A DNA stretch of 64,000 bases from an uncultured Paracoccaceae bacterium (GTDB lineage Bacteria > Pseudomonadota > Alphaproteobacteria > Rhodobacterales > Rhodobacteraceae): assembly GCA_947494445.1 (NCBI GenBank), contig CANLVD010000003.1, positions 310,001 to 374,000 on the forward strand, given 5' to 3'. Position numbers and translations under genes: made by a program. The notes beneath the pieces are model-generated. The model saw only the letters and a list, made by a program, of their open reading frames with translations, made no database searches and was not told the DNA's origin. Of this stretch, positions 55,260 through 62,201 are shown piece by piece. Numbering within the stretch: position 1 is the first letter of the stretch; each line of letters begins with the position of its first letter.

Positions 55260-56453
55260 ATGGAGCGGATTGAAACCGATATTCTGATCGCAGGGGGCGG
55301 TGTCGCGGGCTTGGCCGCGCTGAACGCATTTGCCCATGCAGGATTTCGCACGCTTTGCGTGGATCCCGCAGCGCAGATCACCGATGGTGCAGACATGCGC
55401 GCCGATCTGCGCTCTACTGCCTTTCTGCAACCTGCCATTGCCCTGTTTGACGAGATTGGCCTGTGGTCCCGGCTCGTCCCTCATGCCACGGATCTGGTGA
55501 CCATGCGCCTGATCGATGCAGGCGGACCTGAGAACGAGATCCGGGAAATAGCCGATTTCAAAGCCTCGGACATCGACCAGCCGATCTTTGGCGCAAACCT
55601 GCCGAACTGGCTGATCCGGCGCGAATTTCTGGCTCATGCGGAGGCACAGCACACCGCAACTCTGATGACCGGCACACGGGTCGTGCGGGTGACACAACGA
55701 CTTGATAAGGCGCTGGTGCAGCTTTCAAATGGCCAGCAGGTCGCAACAAAACTGCTGATCGGCGCTGATGGGCGCAACAGCTTCATCCGCAAGACCTCCG
55801 GCATTGATGTGCGCCGCACGGATTTTGGCCAGAAGGCTCTGGTCTTTACGGTCAGCCATCCGCTGCCGCATGATAATGTCTCGACCGAAGTCCACCGCAC
55901 AGGCGGGCCGTTCACGCTGGTGCCGCTGCCTGATCAGGACGACGCACATCATTCTGCCGTGGTCTGGATGGAAGAAAACCGCATTGCCGATGATCTGGCA
56001 GCACTCGATGATGTGGCTTTTGCACAAGCGGCAACAGCCCGTTCATGTGCGGTTCAGGGCCCGCTCACACTCACCAGTCGCCGCGCCCTCTGGCCGATCA
56101 TTGCCCAGCAGGCCCGCGACCTGACCGCACCACGCACCGCTTTGGTCGCCGAAGCGGCCCATGTCATGCCCCCCATCGGAGCACAAGGGCTGAACACCAG
56201 CCTTGCCGATATCATCGCCCTGCGCGATCTGGTCAGGGACAGGGAAGACCCCGGTGCAACCGAGGTGCTGAATGCCTATGCCAAAGCCCGGCACGCAGAC
56301 ATAAAACTGCGGATGCTGGGGGTTGAAGCATTGAACAGGGCCGCCATGAGCGGTTTTCAGCCCTTGCGCGACCTTCGCCGTCAGGGACTGCGTCTGTTGG
56401 CTGGAACGCCGCCATTGAAATCTGCCCTGATGCACAAGGGGCTCGGTCTCTGA
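55260..56453 (+). CDS. ubiH: UbiH/COQ6-type FAD monooxygenase
   Basis: 397 aa. The N-terminal FAD motif is DILIAGGGVAGLAALNAF, the middle motif is LLIGADGRNSFIRK, and the C-terminal motif LVAEAAHVMPPIGAQGLN replaces the usual GDAAH with AEAAH. The family hydroxylates ubiquinone precursors; which ring position is not clear. The start is ATG 55260, giving the FAD motif near the N-terminus. It follows the HAD gene by 42 bases. Confidence 0.88.
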   Translation: MERIETDILIAGGGVAGLAALNAFAHAGFRTLCVDPAAQITDGADMRADLRSTAFLQPAIALFDEIGLWSRLVPHATDLVTMRLIDAGGPENEIREIADFKASDIDQPIFGANLPNWLIRREFLAHAEAQHTATLMTGTRVVRVTQRLDKALVQLSNGQQVATKLLIGADGRNSFIRKTSGIDVRRTDFGQKALVFTVSHPLPHDNVSTEVHRTGGPFTLVPLPDQDDAHHSAVVWMEENRIADDLAALDDVAFAQAATARSCAVQGPLTLTSRRALWPIIAQQARDLTAPRTALVAEAAHVMPPIGAQGLNTSLADIIALRDLVRDREDPGATEVLNAYAKARHADIKLRMLGVEALNRAAMSGFQPLRDLRRQGLRLLAGTPPLKSALMHKGLGL

Positions 56454-56477
56454 AGGACTACCGCTCTCAGCCGGCCT

Positions 56478-56622
56478 GCGCCTCCGGCGGGAGTATTTGT
56501 CGGAAAATCGAAGATGATCTGGTGCACGCAAGACCGACACCACCGCGGTCGGAGACGCCACTGACACGTCTTGGCGAATAAATCCCGGGGGAGGCGCGAC
56601 ACGCGCCGGGGGCAGCGCCCCC
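56478..56622. repeat. GC-rich repeat region after the UbiH-like gene
   Basis: A motif with GCGCCTCC, then GGGAGTATTTGTCGG (56478-56506) is followed by its degenerate inverted copy at 56571-56597 (TTGGCGAATAAATCCCGG then GAGGCGC). A GGGGGC-AGC-GCCCCC hairpin follows at 56608-56622, which could end transcription. The 234-base gap to the dehydrogenase gene holds nothing else obvious. Confidence 0.5.
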
Positions 56623-56686
56623 TTGCTCCTGCAGGGCACCTGTGAGACATGTCTGCGCAAGCAATCACGTCATCGGGGAGATCACA

Positions 56687-57679
56687 ATGGACGCGCTCGT
56701 ATACACAGGGGTCAAGTCGCTCACTTTTCAGTCCTGGGACGACCCGCAGGCAGGCGCGGATGACAACCTGATCGAGATTTCCTCCGTCGGTATCTGTGGC
56801 TCGGACATGCACGCCTATCTGGGTCATGACGCACGCAGACCCGCCCCTCTGATCCTCGGCCATGAAGGCGCCGGGACTGTTTTGTCCGGTCCGATGGCGG
56901 GCAAGCGTGTAACCATCAATCCACTGGTTTCCTGCACCACATGTCGCCATTGTCTGGAGGGGCGCAGCAACCTGTGCGAGACCCGCCAGATCATCTCCAT
57001 GCCGCCGCGTCAGGGTGCTTTTGCCCAAAAAGTCGCCATGCCCACATCCAATCTGGTTGAGGTTCCTGATAACGTCTCCTTTGACCACGCGGCCCTTGCC
57101 GAGCCGCTCGCCGTTTGCTGGCACGCTGTGCGCCTGTCACGCGATCTTCTGGTCAAGCCGATGGAAGAGGCGCGCGCGCTTGTGATCGGCGGTGGTGCCA
57201 TCGGTCTGGGTTCTGCGCTGTGCCTTGATGTATTTGGTGTGCGCGATGTGACCCTGGTCGAAACCAACCCGGCCCGCCTGTCCTATCTGTCCGAGCACAC
57301 GAAGGCCCATGTCACGACCCCTGACGCCCTCAAGCCATCTGACTTTGATCTGGTGATCGACGCGGTCGGCTTTGGCCCGACACGGGCAACCGCATCCGAA
57401 GTGGTCCGTCCCGGCGGTGCGATCTGTCACATCGGACTGGGCGACAGCAAGGAAGGCTTCGATGTCCGCCGCGCCACTTTGCAGGAGATCACCTTCTTCG
57501 GCACCTACACCTACACGCCGGACGAATTCCGCGACACGGCACAGGCCATTTTTGACGGACGGCTCGGCCCGCTTGACTGGATCGAGACGCGCCCGCTGTC
57601 GCAAGGGGCCTCCGCGTTTTCAGAGATCCTTGACGGCAAGATCGCGGCACCCAAGATCGTGCTCAACCCTCAGGAATAG
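56687..57679 (+). CDS. zinc-dependent alcohol/polyol dehydrogenase (MDR)
   Basis: 330 aa. The catalytic zinc region is VGICGSDMHAYLGHD and ILGHEGAGTV. The structural zinc cysteines follow the CX2CX2CX7C pattern in CTTCRHCLEGRSNLC. The Rossmann motif is VIGGGAIGLGSALCLDVFG. It belongs to the threonine/sorbitol-dehydrogenase-like MDR group; the substrate is not determined. ATG 56687 is favoured over 56642. Its end overlaps the convergent IclR gene by 10 bases. Confidence 0.92.
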   Translation: MDALVYTGVKSLTFQSWDDPQAGADDNLIEISSVGICGSDMHAYLGHDARRPAPLILGHEGAGTVLSGPMAGKRVTINPLVSCTTCRHCLEGRSNLCETRQIISMPPRQGAFAQKVAMPTSNLVEVPDNVSFDHAALAEPLAVCWHAVRLSRDLLVKPMEEARALVIGGGAIGLGSALCLDVFGVRDVTLVETNPARLSYLSEHTKAHVTTPDALKPSDFDLVIDAVGFGPTRATASEVVRPGGAICHIGLGDSKEGFDVRRATLQEITFFGTYTYTPDEFRDTAQAIFDGRLGPLDWIETRPLSQGASAFSEILDGKIAAPKIVLNPQE

Positions 57680-58434
57680 ACCGCCTCGGTCAGCTTTTTC
57701 GCGCCCTCCAGCAGCACGTTGCGCCGCTCGAATGCCTGCTCGATGGTCATCCGCTGAGATGGGCCGTGAAAGGCGAGTGCTGCGGCAAACCGGCCCTGAT
57801 CGTCGAGGACAGGTACGGCAATCGCGACCATGCCTTCCATGAACTCCTCATCATCCAGCGCATAGCCCTGCTCGGCCACGGTTGCCAGCTCTGCCAGAAG
57901 CGCGTTCGCATCCACATGGGTCTGGCTGGTCCAGGCCTTCAGGGTCAATGCCCTGACGAAGGATTTCCGCGCACCTGGGTCCAGAGACGCCATGAAAGTC
58001 TTGCCGCTGGCGGTACAGTGAAACGGCACGGAAGAGCCGACCGGCAGCTGGATGCGAAAGGCCCAGTCGGTCTCAACGCGGTCGACATAATTCATCCCGG
58101 TCTCGCCCGGAACCACGAAATTCACCGTCTCGCGCACCTGGGCCGCGACCTCCATCAGCACCTGATGGCGTGGTATGTGCGACCGGCTTGTGTGCAGCAA
58201 TCCCGCACCCATGGCGCGCAGGCGTCTGGCCGGTCGGAACCGCTTGCTGTCGGTCTCGCGCGTCAGAAAACCCTCTTCCGCCAACATGTTACACAGGCGG
58301 TGCACGGTCTGCTTGGGCAAGCCGATGTGAGTGTTGATCTCGGTCGCACTCATCGCGCGGTCACTGGTTCCGAATGCCTCGAGGATCAGCAAAGTGCGAA
58401 GGTTGGTTGGTATCCGCGTCGGTGTTTTTGTCAT
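57670..58434 (-). CDS. IclR-family transcriptional regulator
   Basis: 254 aa. The N-terminal winged helix (about 10-70) has MSATEINTHIGLPKQTVHRLCNML, here in pieces MSATEINTHIGL and PKQTVHRLC. The C-terminal ligand domain has SSVPFHCTASGKTFMA and EGMVAIAVPVLDDQGRFAAAL (in pieces). It is divergent from the GMC gene, so it probably controls that operon and perhaps the dehydrogenase. The start is ATG 58434. Confidence 0.92.
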   Translation of the reverse strand: MTKTPTRIPTNLRTLLILEAFGTSDRAMSATEINTHIGLPKQTVHRLCNMLAEEGFLTRETDSKRFRPARRLRAMGAGLLHTSRSHIPRHQVLMEVAAQVRETVNFVVPGETGMNYVDRVETDWAFRIQLPVGSSVPFHCTASGKTFMASLDPGARKSFVRALTLKAWTSQTHVDANALLAELATVAEQGYALDDEEFMEGMVAIAVPVLDDQGRFAAALAFHGPSQRMTIEQAFERRNVLLEGAKKLTEAVYS

Positions 58435-58546
58435 CGTGATCCTGTCCTCCAAGCGAATCCTTGCAAACCGGGCGAATCCCTGCAAGCTTCACCCGCATAA
58501 CAAAAACGAGATGAAAAGTCTCAATTTTTAAGTGTTGGGAGGAAAT

Positions 58547-60148
58547 GTGGAGTTCGACTTCGTTGTCGTAGGCGCCGGAAGCGCAGGATGCGCCTTGGCC
58601 AATCGCCTGTCGGAGGACGGTCGCTTCACTGTTGCCGTGCTTGAGGCCGGTCCGAAAGACAACAATCCCTGGATCCACATTCCCGTCGGTTATTTCAAGA
58701 CCATGGGCAATCCGCGCAGCGACTGGCGCTATGTGACCGAGGCCGACAAGGGCCTGAACGGACGTCGCCTGCCCTGGCCGCGCGGTCGCGTGCTTGGCGG
58801 TTCATCCTCCATCAACGGGCTGCTCTATGTCCGGGGCCAGCCACAGGATTTCGATCACTGGTCCCAGCTTGGCAATCAGGGCTGGTCATGGGAGCATGTC
58901 CTGCCCTACTTCCGCCGGGCCGAGACCTGGACAGGCTCACCCAAATCCGATGTGCGCGGCACACGCGGGCCTTTGTCGGTCTCTCCCTCCCGCCTGACCC
59001 GCGAGGTTGTCGACCGCTGGCTCGATGCAGCCGAGGCCGCCGGATACAAGCGCACCCCCGATTACAACACCGAAGATCAGGAAGGCGTCAGCTACTTCCA
59101 GATGACTATGAGTGGCGGGCGGCGCTGTTCTTCAGCGGTGGCCTATCTCAAACCCGCCCGCCACCGGGACAATCTGACGATCATCACCGATGCCCAGACC
59201 GAAAAAATACTGATCTCGGACGGGCGCGCCACGGGCATACTGGCCGACATCGCAGGCCAGAAGACCAAGATCAAGGCCCGCCGTGAGGTCGTGCTCAGCG
59301 CAGGTGCCATCGGGTCTCCCCAGATCCTGATGCTTTCGGGCGTGGGCAGTGCGGATGAACTGATGCCACTTGGCATCGAGATGAAGGCCGATCTCAAAGG
59401 CGTGGGCAAGAACCTGCAAGACCACTTGCAGGCCCGCCCGGTGTTCAAAACAGACCTCTCGACCATCAACACCGAGACGTCGAACCTTTTCAAACAGGCC
59501 ATGATCGCGCTGCAATATGCAGTGACCCAGAAAGGTCCGATGACCATGGCGGCCTCACTGGGCACCGGGTTTCTCAAGACCGATCCGAACATGGAAACGC
59601 CCGACATCCAGTTCCACATCCAGCCCTTTTCAGCCGACAGTCCGGCCGAAGGCGCGCATAAGTTTTCGGCTTTCACGGCATCTGTTCTGCAATTGCGCCC
59701 TGAAAGTGCAGGCCATCTGGAACTGACCTCGGCCAACATCAACGATCACCCCAGGATCCACCCCAATTACCTCGCGACCGAGACGGACTGCAAAACCATC
59801 GTCAAGGGCATCCAGATCGCCCGGCGGATCGCGCAATTCGATCCGCTGAAATCCCACGTGACAGAAGAATACGCTCCCGGCAAAGAGATCGCCTTTGATG
59901 ACGAGGCGGGCACGCTGGACTGGGCGCGCAACACCTCTGTCACGATCTACCACCCAACCGGCACCTGCAAGATGGGGTCGGATCCAATGAGCGTCGTGGA
60001 CAACCGCCTGCGGGTTCACGGATTGCGCGGCCTTCGGGTTGCGGATTGCTCAATCATGCCGGTGATCACCTCCGGCAATACCAATGCGCCTGCCATCATG
60101 ATTGGCGAAAAGGCCTCAGACATGATCCTGGAGGACGCTCACCCATGA
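58547..60148 (+). CDS. GMC-family FAD alcohol/choline dehydrogenase
   Basis: 533 aa. The FAD motif is FVVVGAGSAGCALANRLSED, the GMC signature region is RVLGGSSSINGLLYVRG, and the C-terminal active-site motifs are YHPTGTCKMGSD (His) and VITSGNTNAPAIMIGEKASD (Asn). It is an oxidase or dehydrogenase of alcohols in the choline-dehydrogenase-like group. The start is GTG 58547, with GGGAGGAA (58537-58544) just before it; a GTG at 58532 is in frame but too early. Its stop overlaps terC-like by 4 bases (ATGA). Confidence 0.92.
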   Translation: MEFDFVVVGAGSAGCALANRLSEDGRFTVAVLEAGPKDNNPWIHIPVGYFKTMGNPRSDWRYVTEADKGLNGRRLPWPRGRVLGGSSSINGLLYVRGQPQDFDHWSQLGNQGWSWEHVLPYFRRAETWTGSPKSDVRGTRGPLSVSPSRLTREVVDRWLDAAEAAGYKRTPDYNTEDQEGVSYFQMTMSGGRRCSSAVAYLKPARHRDNLTIITDAQTEKILISDGRATGILADIAGQKTKIKARREVVLSAGAIGSPQILMLSGVGSADELMPLGIEMKADLKGVGKNLQDHLQARPVFKTDLSTINTETSNLFKQAMIALQYAVTQKGPMTMAASLGTGFLKTDPNMETPDIQFHIQPFSADSPAEGAHKFSAFTASVLQLRPESAGHLELTSANINDHPRIHPNYLATETDCKTIVKGIQIARRIAQFDPLKSHVTEEYAPGKEIAFDDEAGTLDWARNTSVTIYHPTGTCKMGSDPMSVVDNRLRVHGLRGLRVADCSIMPVITSGNTNAPAIMIGEKASDMILEDAHP

Positions 60149-60813
60149 TGGACACTGCCCTGGATTTCACAAAGATCGTCATCGCCGACCTGATCCTGTC
60201 CGGCGACAACGCGCTTGTGATCGGTATGGCTGCGGCTGGTCTGGCACCGGAATTGCGCAGGAAGGCCATCATTTATGGCATGGTCATTGCCGCAGGTCTG
60301 CGCATTGTTTTTGCCGTGATTGCGACCACGCTGCTGGGCATTCCGGGCATTCTCTTTGTCGGTGCGCTGCTCTTGTTCTGGGTCTGCTGGAAGCTTTATC
60401 AGGAAATCCGGCATGGCACCGATGCCGATGCCGAACACGCCATGGAAATGGCTGAGGATCCCGAGGAAGGCTATACCGGACCGCCCCGGCGAACGCTTGC
60501 CTCAGCGCTTATTGCGATCACCGTGGCAGATGTATCCATGTCGCTCGACAATGTGCTGGCTGTTGCCGCGATTGCGGATGGCAACACCCAGATGCTGGTC
60601 TTCGGACTGGGCCTTGCGATCCTGATGATGGCCTTTGCCGCAACCATCATCATGAGGCTTCTGACCAAATATCCATGGATCTCCTGGCTTGGCCTGATCG
60701 TCCTGATCTATGTGGCTGGTGAGATGATGGCCCGCGGTCTTTTCGATGTGGGAACAGGGGTTTTGCCGATGTTCGGCCTCGTTGAGGGCTGGGAAATGGG
60801 TAAGGGCCACTGA
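60145..60813 (+). CDS. TerC-family membrane protein (YjbE-like)
   Basis: 222 aa with about 7 hydrophobic segments. The two characteristic acidic pockets are IADLILSGDNALVIGMA and VADVSMSLDNVLAVAAIADG. TerC/Alx-type proteins are linked to manganese export and envelope metal supply. The start overlaps the GMC stop (ATGA), so it is translated from the GMC operon. Its place between a dehydrogenase and a transporter is unusual. Confidence 0.9.
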   Translation: MMDTALDFTKIVIADLILSGDNALVIGMAAAGLAPELRRKAIIYGMVIAAGLRIVFAVIATTLLGIPGILFVGALLLFWVCWKLYQEIRHGTDADAEHAMEMAEDPEEGYTGPPRRTLASALIAITVADVSMSLDNVLAVAAIADGNTQMLVFGLGLAILMMAFAATIIMRLLTKYPWISWLGLIVLIYVAGEMMARGLFDVGTGVLPMFGLVEGWEMGKGH

Positions 60814-60814
60814 C

Positions 60815-60985
60815 ATGAATTTAGAGTTATGGAAGAGCTACGAAAGAGTTATGAAAGAACTCTTTTCAAAATCACCGGAATTTCGGGCAAGAACGCCAGT
60901 GCTGAGGCCTTCGGGCACAGGCGGGACAATAACGTTAAACAAAGGCAAAAACCGTCAAATGGGAGGAACATATGTTCAATTTTGA
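60815..60985 (+). CDS. possible 56-aa leader peptide upstream of dctP
   Basis: ATG 60815 follows a TAAGGG ribosome-like site and reads an amphipathic, lysine-rich start (MNLELWKSYERVMKELF) for 56 residues. The frame runs over the dctP ribosome site and 14 bases into dctP. The first part covers the 13-mer repeats, so its reading may be accidental. Low support. Confidence 0.2.
   Translation: MNLELWKSYERVMKELFSKSPEFRARTPVLRPSGTGGTITLNKGKNRQMGGTYVQF
60824..60858. repeat. pair of 13-mers at 22-bp spacing (copy B)
   Basis: GAGTTATGGAAGA (60824-60836) and GAGTTATGAAAGA (60846-60858), the reverse complements of the copy A units, again 22 bases apart. The pair is 114 bases before the dctP start and just after terC. 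Confidence 0.65.
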
Positions 60986-62078
60986 CACCCTGACCAAAGG
61001 CACCGTGGCAGCAGCCGTGGGTCTCTCGGTCTTCGCTTCTGCGGCCTTCGCTGAAGTGACCATTCGCGTCCAGTCGGTGATCCCGGCCAAAGCGGACGAA
61101 GTGTTCATGCTTGAAGAATTCGCCAAGGATGTCAGCGACTTGACCGGCGGCGAAGTCAAGATCGAAGTTCTGCCAGCAGGCGCTGTTGTTGGTGTCCGTG
61201 AGACACTTGACGCGGTTGACGCCGGTCTGATCGAAGGCGGCTTTGCATGGACCCACTACTGGTCCGGCAAGCACCCTGCAGCCATGCTGTTCGGCTCCCC
61301 TGTTGCGGGCGCTGGCGTTGGCATCGACAACATCGCATTCGTCAGCTGGTTCCAGTACGGCGGCGGCAAAGAGCTCTATGACGAGCTGTGGGAGCAGATG
61401 GGCGTAAACGTAAAAGGCTTTATGCTTCAACCAGTTGGCCCCGAAGCACTGGGTTGGTTCAAAGAGCCGATCGAGTCCATGGCCGATTTCCGCAAGTACC
61501 GTTTCCGGACACCTCCGGGCATCCCCGGCCAGACCTACAAGGACATCGGTGTTGCATCCGTGGCCATGGGCGGCGGCGACATCCTGCCCGCGCTTGAAAA
61601 AGGCACAATCGACGCGGCCGAGTGGTGCTGCCCGAAGCCTGACTCGGTCTTTGGTTTCCAGAAAGTCCTGAAGCACTACTACCTTCAGGGTCTGCACCAG
61701 GTTGTTGTTAACGCTGACCTTTACCTCAATGGCGACGTCTACAACTCTCTGACACCAGGTCAGCAGAAAGCCATCGAAGTTGCTGCCAACGCATCGCTGT
61801 CCAAAGCCATGTCCTACCGCATCTACGAGAACGGCAAGGCGCTGAAGGACCTGACCGAGAACCACGGCGTCATCCTGCATGACACGCCAGCAGACTACTT
61901 CACCGAGTACATGGCAGCCGCCAAAGCCTCGCTGGAGAAGAACGCTGCCGAGAACGAGTTCTTTGCAAAGGTCTGGCAGTCCCAGAAAGACTTCGCCGAG
62001 ATCGCTGTTCCGTTCTGGGCAGGTGCACAAACATCGAACGCGAACCTCGGTCGCGCGTTTGCTGACACACTGAAATAA
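60972..62078 (+). CDS. dctP: TRAP transporter substrate-binding protein DctP
   Basis: 368 aa periplasmic protein. The signal peptide ends at FASAAFAE. It has the TRAP SBP features: EFAKDVSDLTGGEVKIEVLP, the arginine-containing MADFRKYRFRTPPGIPG, and ALEKGTIDAAEWCCPKPD. The RFRTPP/EWCCPKPD form resembles the keto-acid/mannitol-type group, a guess from memory. ATG 60972 follows the strong ribosome site GGGAGGAA. It is followed by a hairpin before the membrane subunit. Confidence 0.94.
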   Translation: MFNFDTLTKGTVAAAVGLSVFASAAFAEVTIRVQSVIPAKADEVFMLEEFAKDVSDLTGGEVKIEVLPAGAVVGVRETLDAVDAGLIEGGFAWTHYWSGKHPAAMLFGSPVAGAGVGIDNIAFVSWFQYGGGKELYDELWEQMGVNVKGFMLQPVGPEALGWFKEPIESMADFRKYRFRTPPGIPGQTYKDIGVASVAMGGGDILPALEKGTIDAAEWCCPKPDSVFGFQKVLKHYYLQGLHQVVVNADLYLNGDVYNSLTPGQQKAIEVAANASLSKAMSYRIYENGKALKDLTENHGVILHDTPADYFTEYMAAAKASLEKNAAENEFFAKVWQSQKDFAEIAVPFWAGAQTSNANLGRAFADTLK

Positions 62079-62099
62079 TAACAAACGTAATACCTTACT

Positions 62100-62130
62100 G
62101 GCCACGGCGCATCCGCGTCGTGGCCCCTTT
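62100..62130 (+). terminator. intercistronic hairpin between dctP and dctQM
   Basis: GGCCACG (62100-62106) pairs with CGTGGCC (62119-62125), with CGC/GCG pairing inside, followed by CCCTTTA. It lies 22 bases after the dctP stop. Such structures usually attenuate reading into the membrane genes or protect the abundant SBP message. Confidence 0.65.
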
Positions 62131-62201
62131 ATCCGCCAGAACCGGGGTCCGGTCTTGCCGCGTAAAGGGACATCAGATCCCATGGGAGGGACGGACGCGT
62201 C

